Below, in pieces: positions 1 through 8,715 of a stretch of 64,000 nucleotides of DNA. The stretch spans positions 4,588,001 through 4,652,000 of the forward strand of contig NZ_CP106798.1 in the NCBI RefSeq assembly GCF_025642155.1. Reading direction: 5' to 3'. The notes under the pieces were generated by a model. The model had not been told where the DNA came from. It ran no database searches and saw only the letters and a program-made list of their open reading frames with translations. The position numbers and the translations under genes were made by a program. This DNA comes from Streptomyces sp. HUAS 15-9 (lineage in GTDB: Bacteria; Actinomycetota; Actinomycetes; Streptomycetales; Streptomycetaceae). Each line of letters begins with the position of its first letter. Position 1 is the stretch's first letter.

Positions 1-2
1 AC

Positions 3-107
3 AAGCGGGGCGCCAAGAACGGCGGCAAGCAGGGAACCCCCACGGCCGGCTCCACACCGGGTGCCCCGACACCAGGCCCCAAGTGCCATGGACGCAGGTG
101 CCGTTGA
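3..107 (+). CDS. 3' end of an unidentified upstream gene (partial)
   Basis: An open frame enters from the left edge and ends at a TGA at 105-107. The 34 visible residues are rich in Lys, Gly, Pro and Thr and end in a basic His/Arg/Cys stretch, which looks like a low-complexity C-terminal tail. No family can be named from this fragment. It could also be chance open sequence, because the frame is short and GC-rich. Confidence 0.3.
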   Translation, partial: KRGAKNGGKQGTPTAGSTPGAPTPGPKCHGRRCR

Positions 108-139
108 CCCTGGCGGCCGACACAGGGCAGCGCGGGGGC

Positions 140-145
140 TAGGAT
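140..145 (+). promoter_or_regulatory. -10 box of a probable leaderless promoter for the ECF sigma gene
   Basis: TAGGAT fits the TANNNT -10 pattern and lies 7 bases before the ATG at 153, and there is no purine-rich ribosome binding site between them. This arrangement gives a leaderless mRNA, which is common in Streptomyces. A clear -35 was not found. Confidence 0.4.
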
Positions 146-152
146 CCGGGCC

Positions 153-1097
153 ATGGCCCTGACCATGAACGACGTGGACCGGTTCGAGGCCTCCAGGCCC
201 CGCCTGGAGGCCATCGCCTACCGCCTACTCGGCTCCGCGAGCGAAGCCGAGGACGCCGTCCAGGAGACGTTCCTGCGCTGGCAGGGCGCCGACGTCGACC
301 GCATCGAGGTCCCCGAGGCCTGGCTGACTAAGGTGCTCACCAACCTGTGCCTCAACCAGCTCACCTCGGCCCGCGCACGGCGCGAGACCTATGTGGGCCA
401 ATGGCTGCCCGAGCCGCTGCTCGCCGGAGACCCGATGCTCGGCCCGGCCGACACCGCCGAACAGCGCGAGTCGGTCTCGTACGCGGTCCTCACCCTGCTG
501 GAGCGCCTCACGCCGGGCGAGCGGGCGGTGTACGTGCTGCGGGAGGCCTTCGACTACCCGCACCGGGAGATCGCCGCGATCCTCGACGTCACCGAGGCCG
601 CCAGCCAGCAGATCTTCCACCGCGCCAAGAAGCATGTCGCGGACGGCAAGGCCCGTACCGAGATCGACGAGGCCGCCGCCCGCCGGATCGTCGACGAGTT
701 CCTCGCGGCCGCCACCAGCGGCAGGACCGAACCGCTCGTACGGCTGCTCACCCAGGACGCCGTGTCCATCGGCGACGGCGGCGGAAAGGTCCCGGCCCGC
801 GCCAAGGCGTTCGAGGGCGCCCTCGCGGTCGCCAAGTTCCTGCGAGGCCTGTTCAAGCCCAGCAAGGCCAAGCGCGACCTGGCCGGCGGATCGCCCGAGG
901 TCTACGCGACGACCGCCAACGGCGACCCCGCCGTCGTGGCGGTCCTCGACGGCCGGGTCATCGGCGTCATGTGCCTGGAGATCACCGCCGAGGGCATCGC
1001 CGGGTTCCGCAACCAGGTCAACCCCGACAAGCTCGAACGCGCGACCAGCCGCTGGGCCGCCGCCGACCACGGAGAACCCCTGCTCAACGCCTTCTGA
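153..1097 (+). CDS. sigJ: ECF41-group RNA polymerase sigma factor (SigJ-like) with C-terminal SnoaL-like domain
   Basis: A 314-residue extracytoplasmic-function sigma factor. Residues about 10-75 form region 2 (the stretch around RLLGSASEAEDAVQETF is typical) and about 110-165 form region 4 with the DNA-binding helix-turn-helix. A C-terminal extension of about 130 residues has the NTF2/SnoaL-like fold that defines group ECF41. Both signature motifs are visible: DGGGK at 208-212 and NPDKL at 290-294. In this group the extension contacts the sigma core and replaces an anti-sigma factor. ECF41 genes usually sit beside a redox enzyme that they control, and an FAD oxidoreductase starts 93 bases downstream in the same direction. 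Confidence 0.9.
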   Translation: MALTMNDVDRFEASRPRLEAIAYRLLGSASEAEDAVQETFLRWQGADVDRIEVPEAWLTKVLTNLCLNQLTSARARRETYVGQWLPEPLLAGDPMLGPADTAEQRESVSYAVLTLLERLTPGERAVYVLREAFDYPHREIAAILDVTEAASQQIFHRAKKHVADGKARTEIDEAAARRIVDEFLAAATSGRTEPLVRLLTQDAVSIGDGGGKVPARAKAFEGALAVAKFLRGLFKPSKAKRDLAGGSPEVYATTANGDPAVVAVLDGRVIGVMCLEITAEGIAGFRNQVNPDKLERATSRWAAADHGEPLLNAF

Positions 1098-1128
1098 CCC
1101 CGATGTGAGGTGCTTCACACCACGTACC

Positions 1129-1156
1129 TGTCAGGAAACGGCGGGCCGCCCGGTTC
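1129..1156 (+). promoter_or_regulatory. Candidate ECF41-type promoter for the oxidoreductase
   Basis: TGTCAGG at 1129-1135 resembles the TGTCACA -35 element described for ECF41 targets. A CGGTTC-like -10 lies about 15 bases downstream, in the gap between the sigma gene and the oxidoreductase. The match is imperfect, so this is inference from position and partial consensus. Confidence 0.35.
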
Positions 1157-1189
1157 AGGAGGCGAACCCGCCAAGACAGGAGCACGGAC

Positions 1190-2383
1190 ATGCAGCACCG
1201 CATCATCGTCCTCGGAGCCGGATACACCGGAGCCATCGCCGCCGGGCGCCTCGCCAAGCGGCTGCACCGCGAAGACGTCGCCATCACCCTCGTCAACGCC
1301 GAGCCCGACTTCGTCGAACGCGTCCGGATGCACCAGCTCGCCACCGGCCAGGACCTCAAGCCCCGGCCCTTCGGCGAGATGTTCGCGGACACCGGGGTCG
1401 AACTGAAGCTGGCGAAGGTCACCGGCGTCGACGCCGACCGCAGGACCGTAGCCGTCACCGACGCGAACGGCACCGAGGAACTTGCGTACGACACCGTCGT
1501 GTACGCCCTCGGCAGCGGCTGGAACGACCAGGCCGTCCCCGGCACCGCCGAGCACGCCCATGAGATCGCCAGTCGCCCCGGAGCGCTCCGGCTGCGCGAG
1601 CGCCTGGCCCGGCTCGACGCCGGACAGCCCGTGGTCGTGGTCGGCGGCGGCCTCACCGGCCTGGAGGCCGCGACCGAGATCGCCGAGGCCCGCCCGGATC
1701 TCGACGTCGCCCTCGCCGCCCGCGGCGGCCTCGGCGACTGGCTCTCGCCCAAGGGCCGCCGACACCTGCGGAAGGTCTTCGACCGGCTCGGCATCACCGT
1801 GCACGAGCACGCCGCCGTCACCGCCGTCGAGGCCGACCACGTCACCACCGCCGACGGCACGTCCGTCCCGGCGGTGGTCACCGTGTGGACCACCGGCTTC
1901 GCCGTCCACCCGATCGCGAAGGCCACCACCTTGGAGGTCACCGACAAGGGCCAGATCGTGGTCGACCGGACCATGCGCTCGGTCTCGCACCCGGACGTGT
2001 ACGCCATCGGCGACGCGGCCCTGGTGGCGGGCCCCGGCGACAAGCCGCTGCGGATGTCGTGCGCCTCGGGCGTGCCCACCGCGTGGCAGGCCGCCGACGC
2101 CATCGCGGCGCGGCTGACCGGCGGGAAGCTCCCGAACGTGCCGCTGCGCTACTTCAACCAGTGCATCTCGCTGGGGCGCAAGGAAGGCCTGATCCAGTAC
2201 GTCACCGCCGACGACCGCGCCGTCCGGGCGGCCCTGACGGGACGGCTCGCCGCCGTCTACAAGGAACTGGTCTGCAAGGGCGCGGCCTGGGGCGTCGCCA
2301 ACCCGACGCTCCTGCCGACCCGCCCTCGCCGAGTCGTACACCAGCCGGCCCGGACGGCCACACCGGCCGAGGCGACGGCCTGA
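1190..2383 (+). CDS. FAD-dependent NAD(P)H oxidoreductase (NDH-2-like)
   Basis: A 397-residue pyridine nucleotide-disulfide oxidoreductase-fold protein. The FAD-binding Rossmann motif GAGYTG is at the N-terminus, the NAD(P)H-binding GGGLTG is near residue 150, and the late FAD motif YAIGDAAL is near residue 280. This order matches type II NADH dehydrogenases and related quinone or carotenoid reductases. No transmembrane segment is obvious. An AGGAG ribosome binding site precedes the ATG by about 8 bases. It follows the ECF41 sigma gene, and a co-located oxidoreductase is the usual ECF41 partner, so it is probably the sigma factor's target. The substrate cannot be told from the sequence. Confidence 0.85.
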   Translation: MQHRIIVLGAGYTGAIAAGRLAKRLHREDVAITLVNAEPDFVERVRMHQLATGQDLKPRPFGEMFADTGVELKLAKVTGVDADRRTVAVTDANGTEELAYDTVVYALGSGWNDQAVPGTAEHAHEIASRPGALRLRERLARLDAGQPVVVVGGGLTGLEAATEIAEARPDLDVALAARGGLGDWLSPKGRRHLRKVFDRLGITVHEHAAVTAVEADHVTTADGTSVPAVVTVWTTGFAVHPIAKATTLEVTDKGQIVVDRTMRSVSHPDVYAIGDAALVAGPGDKPLRMSCASGVPTAWQAADAIAARLTGGKLPNVPLRYFNQCISLGRKEGLIQYVTADDRAVRAALTGRLAAVYKELVCKGAAWGVANPTLLPTRPRRVVHQPARTATPAEATA

Positions 2384-2422
2384 GGCGTGGCGGAATGGGC
2401 AGCCCGTCCGCATTGCCGCCGG

Positions 2423-3517
2423 TTACGCCACCGGCAGCCGCGTCTTCGGCACTCGCAGAGTCGCGACGATGCCGGCATGGTCGGACGGCCACAGCCCCGA
2501 CGGCGTACGGTCGCTCTGCTCGTTCCCGACCAGGTGGATGTTCTTCACCTCGAAGTCCCCGCGGAACAGGACCAGATCAATGCGCAGGCTCAAGGTGGAG
2601 ACCGGATTTCTCAGGTCGGGCGCCTGACAGCAGGTGAAGCCGGGATCGCCGGGGTGCGCCGTGCGCCAGGCGTCGGTGAACCCCGAGTCGATCAGGAATT
2701 GATACGTCGGATAGGTCGGGTTCTGCGGATCGTTGGCGGCCGTGTTGAAGTCACCGGCGAACACCACCGGGAGATCGGTGTCCGCCGCACTCGCGACGAG
2801 GTCCCGCGCCTGCGCTCGCTGGACGGCGAACGGCGGCAGCGGCTCCAAGTGCGTGGTGACGAACCGGAAGGTGCGGTCGTCGACCGTGGCGTCGACCGAC
2901 GCCCAGCCGTTCCGGCTGGTGACCGAGATGAACGGCGACTGGAGCACGTGCTGGACGGCGTACGTCTGCACCTGGAGGTTCGACACCTTGACGTGCCGGG
3001 ACGGACCGACCCGGGCGAGGATCACGTTGCGCACGGACAGGCGTACGTCGAAGCCGAGCGTGCTCGGGGCCTCGATATCGTCCTCGGGCACGATCGCCAC
3101 CGCCTCGTAATGCAGGCCGAGCCGGTCGAGCGCGGCGAGGAGCGCCTTGAGCTGGTCCGACTGCACGTCGGTGGCGGGCGGAGCCCCGGTGCGCACGATG
3201 TCTGCCTCTTGCAGGGCGACCAGATCGGGCTCGTTCCGGGCGACTTCGCGGGCCACGGCTGCGGCGCGCTCACTCGGTTGTGACGCCAGGATGTTCTGGT
3301 AGGTCAGCGTTACGGCGGCGAGGAATTGCTGCGGCGTCTGCGCGTTGGCAAGGGCCGAGAAATCACTGCCCACATACATGTTCTGCGTCATGAGGCGGAC
3401 GTTCGCACTGCCGCCCCCGCCCGAGCCCGTGAGTGCGACGGCATCGCTCGGCGACGCGACAACACCGAGAAGCACACTCACCAGAAGTGCGTTGACGGCG
3501 CGAGAAAGCCAATGCAT
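2423..3517 (-). CDS. Secreted endonuclease/exonuclease/phosphatase-family protein
   Basis: A 364-residue protein of the EEP fold (DNase I, sphingomyelinase and inositol-phosphatase superfamily). The N-terminal hydrophobic stretch of about 25 residues ending near SDAVA is a signal peptide, so it acts outside the cell. Motifs in order: MTQNMYVG near the mature start, ALQEAD (catalytic Glu), FAGDFNT (metal-binding Asp/Asn) and the C-terminal SDHAG (catalytic His). The start has a GAGAGGG ribosome binding site and lies 15 bases after the stop of the chaplin-domain gene, so the two are probably co-transcribed. Substrate (nucleic acid, phospholipid or phosphosugar) is unknown. Confidence 0.85.
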   Translation of the reverse strand: MHWLSRAVNALLVSVLLGVVASPSDAVALTGSGGGGSANVRLMTQNMYVGSDFSALANAQTPQQFLAAVTLTYQNILASQPSERAAAVAREVARNEPDLVALQEADIVRTGAPPATDVQSDQLKALLAALDRLGLHYEAVAIVPEDDIEAPSTLGFDVRLSVRNVILARVGPSRHVKVSNLQVQTYAVQHVLQSPFISVTSRNGWASVDATVDDRTFRFVTTHLEPLPPFAVQRAQARDLVASAADTDLPVVFAGDFNTAANDPQNPTYPTYQFLIDSGFTDAWRTAHPGDPGFTCCQAPDLRNPVSTLSLRIDLVLFRGDFEVKNIHLVGNEQSDRTPSGLWPSDHAGIVATLRVPKTRLPVA

Positions 3518-3532
3518 CGGATCGAACCCTCT

Positions 3533-4864
3533 CTAGCGGTTGACGCAGGTGTTGCCCGACGTCGAGTTGAGCAGTCCGACGACGCTCACGGTGTTGCCGC
3601 AGACGTTCACCGGGATGTCCACGGGAACCTGTACGACGTTGCCGGACAGCAGACCGGGCGACCCGGTCGCGATGCCCACGGCTCCCGCCTTGCTGTTGAC
3701 GGTCAGGGTCGCGGCGGCCGGAAGATCCAGCCCGACCGTGGTGATCGCTTCGGGCCGGTTGACGAAGGTTCCCGCCTTATCGGCGGTGACATTCACACTG
3801 ACCGTGCAGGACTTCTGGCCGGCGGCAAGGCCCCCGCCGGCCAGAGCGACGGCGGAACCCCCCGCTTTCGCGGAGACCGTGCCGTTGCCGCAGCTCGTCG
3901 ACGCGCTCGCGTTCGAGGCGACCGTCACTCCGGCGGGCAGGCTGTCGGTGAAGCCGAAGTCGTTCTTCGCCGCCAGTTCACCGGTGTTGGTCACCGTCAT
4001 GGTGAGAGTCGAGGTACCACCCAGGTCGATCGTGGCGGGACTGAACGCCTTGTCCAACTGCGGAGTGGCATCCAGGATCCGAATGTTGTCGAACGCGTGG
4101 TCATTACCGAACGCGTAGCCCTGCCCATTGAGCATCTTGATGCCCAACTCGGTACCGCTGAACAGCACGGCCCGGTCCCCGGCGAACGACCCGGCCATGA
4201 GCCCACTCATTCCCCCGGGATAGGCCTTGGTCTTGGGGTCGGTACAGGGATTGATGGGCGTGGTGAAGGTCGGGATGTCCGGACCGCTGCCGGTGAGGTA
4301 GAACTTCAGCAGCGGATTCTGGTAACGGCAATTGTCCGCCGCCACGTCCACTGCGAAGGTGATGTAGCGGTTCGGCTTCGCGATCGGGATCGGCTGCTCG
4401 GTCCGGAACTCCACCCGGTCGACGCCGGGATCCACCGTGTCGCTGTACGCCGACACCGCGTGGTTGGCCGGCGGGTTCGTCCCGCCGACCTGACCCAGCA
4501 CATCGGCCATGTCCTTCAGATACGACACCCACCGGCAGCCGGGCTGATCAGCACCGGCACGGCTCAGGACGATGCCGTTGCACTGCCCGTGGTCGAGCCA
4601 CGGCGGATCGGCCGTGTACGTCTCGTTCAGCGGCGGAGCCCCGACGTACTTCTCCAGAAAGACCGGGGTGTCACCTGCTTTTTCGAAGTCCTCGACAAAC
4701 ACAGTGACCGGTGCCTTCGGCACGCCAGGAGTACCCGGGGCGTGGATTTGAATTTTGGCCTGGGCTTGTGCCGCGTGCGGAGCACCGGCAATCGCAAGTG
4801 CCGCCAGGGAAACAGAAGCGGTGCGAGCACGCCAGGAGGACTTCACCACGGAAATCTCGACCAC
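3533..4864 (-). CDS. Secreted DUF11-repeat protein with a C-terminal chaplin domain
   Basis: I chose the GTG at 4864 (443 residues) because GAGGG lies 8 bases upstream; a longer frame from 5020 has no such site. After a signal peptide ending near APHAAQA comes a large N-terminal region with several Cys pairs. Then comes one DUF11/CARDB-like beta-sandwich (from about DKAFSPATIDLGG to GTFVNRPE). The last 36 residues carry the chaplin signature: GNVVQVPVDIPVNVCGN, then VVGLLN, then GNTCVN, with the two Cys that form the intradomain disulfide. Chaplins are amyloid-forming proteins that coat aerial hyphae. Here the domain is fused to a large exported protein and there is no sortase signal. It precedes the EEP gene by 15 bases. 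Confidence 0.85.
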   Translation of the reverse strand: MVEISVVKSSWRARTASVSLAALAIAGAPHAAQAQAKIQIHAPGTPGVPKAPVTVFVEDFEKAGDTPVFLEKYVGAPPLNETYTADPPWLDHGQCNGIVLSRAGADQPGCRWVSYLKDMADVLGQVGGTNPPANHAVSAYSDTVDPGVDRVEFRTEQPIPIAKPNRYITFAVDVAADNCRYQNPLLKFYLTGSGPDIPTFTTPINPCTDPKTKAYPGGMSGLMAGSFAGDRAVLFSGTELGIKMLNGQGYAFGNDHAFDNIRILDATPQLDKAFSPATIDLGGTSTLTMTVTNTGELAAKNDFGFTDSLPAGVTVASNASASTSCGNGTVSAKAGGSAVALAGGGLAAGQKSCTVSVNVTADKAGTFVNRPEAITTVGLDLPAAATLTVNSKAGAVGIATGSPGLLSGNVVQVPVDIPVNVCGNTVSVVGLLNSTSGNTCVNR

Positions 4865-4998
4865 CTCTTTTTCCCTCAGCAGGCCGCCCACATTCAAGCA
4901 CGCACCCCAAAGGAAAAATGACCGGCGAGCATGGCGATCACATCTTTCACCACGTTGGTCGAACCCGAATCGGACCGCGAGTGCATCCGCCCATGGTC

Positions 4999-5421
4999 CT
5001 AGAGCTGACCTCGCCACCACGGCACGTCCAGGCTGTCAGCCGGGATGACCTCGGCCCTGGCCAGAATCTTCTTGTCGAGGGCCCACACGAGAGCGCGCAA
5101 CTCACGCGCGCTCTTCCTGGGCAGCGCGTGAAGCACGGCTTCGAGGTGCCCCCGGAAGTCGACGCCGTAACACCCGCACTCCAGGATGCGGCAATCAGGA
5201 CCTACGAGCGGATCCGCAAGTTGTCTGAGAGGGCCATGGGCAAGGGCCTTCCAGTGCCAGAACGCTTCTTCCGTGGCTTCGGGCCAGAAGCGGGTCCGCT
5301 CCAGCCGGCGCAGGTCGGCTGTGCAAGACCCTGAAAGACGATCGATGAACGGATACCGCCGCCGCTTCAGGGTGCGGACGGGGAGAGCGCCCCGCAGGGC
5401 TGACGGGCGCCTACGCGGCAT
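4999..5421 (-). CDS. Hypothetical protein, 140 residues
   Basis: A basic protein with no signal peptide or membrane segment. A short GAAGGGG purine run precedes the ATG. The C-terminal half (…ALDKKILARAEVIP…PWWRGQL) has the look of a conserved Streptomyces cytoplasmic protein, with codon bias that fits coding DNA. I do not recognise a function. It lies upstream of, and in the same direction as, the chaplin-domain gene, separated by about 135 bases. Confidence 0.6.
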   Translation of the reverse strand: MPRRRPSALRGALPVRTLKRRRYPFIDRLSGSCTADLRRLERTRFWPEATEEAFWHWKALAHGPLRQLADPLVGPDCRILECGCYGVDFRGHLEAVLHALPRKSARELRALVWALDKKILARAEVIPADSLDVPWWRGQL

Positions 5422-5727
5422 TGCCCCTTCGGTGGTCGGTCATGGGGGCAAGCTACAGAACCGGGTGCCCGGGAGCCACCGCGTTTCCGCCGGTGCGAAG
5501 GCGCTGCCCAGCTGCCCACAGGAACAAGGGCGTTGTCAGTGGGGGCTGTTGGCTTCAGTGGTGGAGATGAGCCGGTTCGATGTTCCTCGCTGAGGAACAC
5601 GGCGGCCAAGGGGGGTGGCCGGACAGGCGTCCCCGGACCACTGTGTCCCGGGACACCGAATGGCTCCGCACCCACCCCCCTTCCAATCCTGGAGACCGGC
5701 CGAATGCCTCGGCGTAGGCTGCGGCGC

Positions 5728-6246
5728 ATGAGCCTGTGGGACGTCTTGTCGGACAATGAGCGACAGCAGTGGACCTTCGATCCGTTCGTGAGCGTGGGTC
5801 CACTGAGGTTCGGAATGACTTCCGACGAAGCGTCCGCCGCACTCGACGGTGTCCCTGCGGCCGAGCGCCGGCACTGCCGGCCTTGGGACGTCGATTGCCA
5901 CACCTACTCCGAAGCGGGCCTGAAGCTCTACTTCGCGATCGAGGGTTTGTGTGGAGTCTCGATCGATGCGCGTCGGGGACCACAAGTCCGTGCAGACGAG
6001 ACGGCCTTGGTCGGCCAGGTTCCCTCCAAGCTGGAACAGTGGCTGTTCGATCGTGCGGAGAGCCGGGAACCATTCACGGAGCTCTTCTATCTGCCTGGCG
6101 CAGATCCAGGATCACTGACCCTTGGGGTGGCGCTCTGCGTGCAACGAGCCGGCGATCATCTGCTCACGCGTCCTGTCTTCCTGGCCGCCGATGTGATGGA
6201 TGACATCTATCACCGCCTGCCGAGGGAAGCCTGGGCCATCTTCTGA
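5728..6246 (+). CDS. Hypothetical protein, 172 residues, leaderless start
   Basis: I start at the ATG at 5728 because TAGGCT at 5715-5720 is a good -10 box 7 bases upstream; no Shine-Dalgarno is seen, so the transcript is probably leaderless. The protein is soluble and acidic-to-neutral. The N-terminal segment around FDPFVSVGPLRFGM resembles proteins in which a short conserved motif describes how a factor limits catalysis in SMI1/knr4-like or immunity-type small proteins, but this is only an impression. No motif gives a reaction. It stands alone between a minus-strand gene and a 340-base gap. Confidence 0.65.
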   Translation: MSLWDVLSDNERQQWTFDPFVSVGPLRFGMTSDEASAALDGVPAAERRHCRPWDVDCHTYSEAGLKLYFAIEGLCGVSIDARRGPQVRADETALVGQVPSKLEQWLFDRAESREPFTELFYLPGADPGSLTLGVALCVQRAGDHLLTRPVFLAADVMDDIYHRLPREAWAIF

Positions 6247-6588
6247 CCCGGGACGGCTGCTGGATGGCGCAGGTATCGCCTGCCCGAGATCCTGGGGGCC
6301 GGCACACGGCCGACGCCGGTCGGGCGAGTCGCTCTTTCTGACGAACAGCGGTCAGTGCTGGAGCCTCGTCGCCGATCGCGGTGTTGGGCCAGCCGAAGCT
6401 GATCAACGGGACTCGGACGAGAGCGGACCGGTGTTCCATGGCTCAACATGCCGTCGCAGCACGGGCCGTGACAGATCGTCGCGGTGTCGAGCAGGGCCGT
6501 TGGTGGTTGTCCGAATGTTTCCGCAAGTCGGTGGCGCGGGGATACAGTCCGGCCAGTGGCGGATCGGGTACTTGGGGGAAGGGCCGAC

Positions 6589-8715
6589 ATGCTGGAGATC
6601 GTGGCGCTCAGTGCGCTGACCGCCTTCCTCACGTCGGTGGGCAACGGCGCGGCCGGCGAGATGGGCAAGCAGTTGCTGGTGTCAACGGGTGCACTGGCGA
6701 GAAGGGCTACGGGAAGAGACACGCCGTTGCCCGTCGGCCGTGAGGACTTCGAGTCGCTGGCCAGTCACGTGCATGCCCGTCTGGCTGACGACCCGCGGCA
6801 GGCGGCGGAGTGGTCACTGCTCCTTCGGAGTTTCCCCCAGCACGCGGCGGAACTCCCGGCCGGGAGCGGGTTGCCTCCCGCTACACGGCACTTCACCGAC
6901 CGCAGAGACATCGTCAGGCAACTGAGACGGGAGGCGACCCGCCCCGCGGGGGGCCGCCCACGAGTCGCGTTGCTGTACGGCCCGCCGGGGATCGGCACCA
7001 CCGCGGTGGCCCTGCGCCTGGGCGCCGTCTGTCACGACCGGTTTCCCGACGGACAGTTCTACGTCGACCTTCGAGACGGTTCCGGAGAGCATGGACCGGC
7101 TCCGGCGGCCGTTCTTCTGCTTCTGCTCCGGCAGATGGGTGTCGGGCCCGACCGGATCCCGCCTACCGAGGCAGGCCGGGAACAGCTCTATCGACGGCTC
7201 ACCGCTGGCCGACGCGCGATGGTGGTGATCGACCACGCGACCTCGGTCGCACAGGTCCGCGGACTCGTTCCGTCCACCCCCGAGGTCTTTCTGCTGGTCA
7301 TCGTGTCAGGCTCGCCCTTCGCGCTGGAGGCGGAGCCAGTTCCCGTGCCTCGGCTGGGCGACCGGGACGCGCTGAAGATGATGAGGAGGATTGCCGGCCG
7401 GGAGCGGATCGCGCGTGCGAGGCCGCGGATGCCGGACGTCCTTGCCCACTGCGGAGGAAACGCCTTCGCTCTGAGGGCAACGGCGATGCGCCTGCTGAAC
7501 GAGGACCTGGAGCTGGAGCTCCCAGCCCCGGTGACCACGGCGTCAGGGAGCGATCCGGTACGCGCCGCGGCGCGGGCCGGTTGCCTCCGTGTCCGGCCGG
7601 AGACGGCACGGCTCTGCCGGCTGACGGCCCTGGGCGACTGGCCGTCCGTCACGGTCCACCTCGCGGCGGCCGCGGCAGGCGCCACCGAGGAAGAGACCGC
7701 TCATATGCTGGCCGAAGCGGCGGACGCTCAACTGCTTGAAACCCTGCCCGACGAGCGCTATCGGTTCCGGCCTGAGGTACGCCGCTACCTGGCGGACACG
7801 GCGGCACCGGAGCACGGAATCCCCGAGTGCTCCGCAGCGGTCGCCCGAACCCTCGAGGCCTTGTTGCACCGAGCGCTCCACGCGGCCCACGCGGCTCTGC
7901 CCCAGAGCTGGCGCACCGAGTCGGCGCCCGCGCACGGGGAGGCGTACCGCGACGAAGCGGAAGGCGTGGACGTGTTGGCGGCGGAGGTGGGCAACCTCGT
8001 CCGTGCCGTGTTCGTCGCCCGGGAGTACCAGCACACCACCACCGCGCTCCGCCTGGGGCGTGCCTTCTGGCCCCTCCAGCTCAAGGCGGGCCACTGGGAC
8101 GAAGTGCTGCCGGCGCTCCGTATCGCGGTCCGCCTCGCCGACGAGCACCAGCCGGGATCACGCATCGCGGGCGCGCTGCACTTCCAACTCGCCCACTGTC
8201 TGGGGGAGTTGGGCCGGTGGGAGGAGGCCGACCGGGAGGCGGACGCCGCCGTGAGGGCAGAGCGCGATGCCGGACACCTCCGTGGCGAGGCGTCTTCCGT
8301 GGAGTTGCAGGGCCTGCTGAACCTCTACCGCTGGCGATACGAGACGGCACACGAGCGCTTCGTCGCGGCAGAGGTCATCTACGGCGGAATCGCGCCCGGC
8401 CAGGAGGGCGCGGAGGATCTGCCGCGCGCCTTCGCCCTGTCCCGGCGCCACCGAGGACGGGCGCTGCGTGGCATGGGACGGCTCGCCGAGTCACGCAGCC
8501 TGCTGACGGCTGTGGCGGAGTTCTTCGGCGAGCAGGGGGAGGCGTACAACCAGGCCCGTGCTCTCACGGACCTGGCCGAGACCTTGCACGACACGGGTGA
8601 GAACACCGAGGCGCTGGCAAGGATCGCGGAGGCTGAACGTCTCCTCCCGCCGACCGCGACCCCGCACCGGGGATACCTGGCTGCCCTACGGCTGCGCTGC
8701 GAGGTCGCCGGGTAG
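6589..8715 (+). CDS. STAND/NB-ARC-like NTPase with C-terminal TPR repeats; Walker A lysine missing
   Basis: A 708-residue protein starting at the ATG behind GGGGGAAGGG. Residues 1-90 form an N-terminal module (a hydrophobic/Gly segment then helices) often seen ahead of NB-ARC domains in Streptomyces. The P-loop is GPPGIGTT at about 131-138, where the invariant Lys of GxxxxGK[ST] is replaced by Thr. Walker B is the MVVID ending near residue 215. A winged-helix region follows, then about 300 residues of TPR-type helices (repeated LG.A, LG..EEA patterns). Such proteins are signal-sensing switches, like the ATPase part of AfsR. The altered P-loop suggests that it binds nucleotide weakly or not at all. 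Its 3' end overlaps the convergent gene by 30 bases. Confidence 0.8.
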   Translation: MLEIVALSALTAFLTSVGNGAAGEMGKQLLVSTGALARRATGRDTPLPVGREDFESLASHVHARLADDPRQAAEWSLLLRSFPQHAAELPAGSGLPPATRHFTDRRDIVRQLRREATRPAGGRPRVALLYGPPGIGTTAVALRLGAVCHDRFPDGQFYVDLRDGSGEHGPAPAAVLLLLLRQMGVGPDRIPPTEAGREQLYRRLTAGRRAMVVIDHATSVAQVRGLVPSTPEVFLLVIVSGSPFALEAEPVPVPRLGDRDALKMMRRIAGRERIARARPRMPDVLAHCGGNAFALRATAMRLLNEDLELELPAPVTTASGSDPVRAAARAGCLRVRPETARLCRLTALGDWPSVTVHLAAAAAGATEEETAHMLAEAADAQLLETLPDERYRFRPEVRRYLADTAAPEHGIPECSAAVARTLEALLHRALHAAHAALPQSWRTESAPAHGEAYRDEAEGVDVLAAEVGNLVRAVFVAREYQHTTTALRLGRAFWPLQLKAGHWDEVLPALRIAVRLADEHQPGSRIAGALHFQLAHCLGELGRWEEADREADAAVRAERDAGHLRGEASSVELQGLLNLYRWRYETAHERFVAAEVIYGGIAPGQEGAEDLPRAFALSRRHRGRALRGMGRLAESRSLLTAVAEFFGEQGEAYNQARALTDLAETLHDTGENTEALARIAEAERLLPPTATPHRGYLAALRLRCEVAG

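Noticed and set aside
6247..6588. Gene or transposon remnant in the gap before the STAND gene
   Set aside because: Short frames on both strands, none with recognisable motifs or a start signal; I see nothing to annotate.
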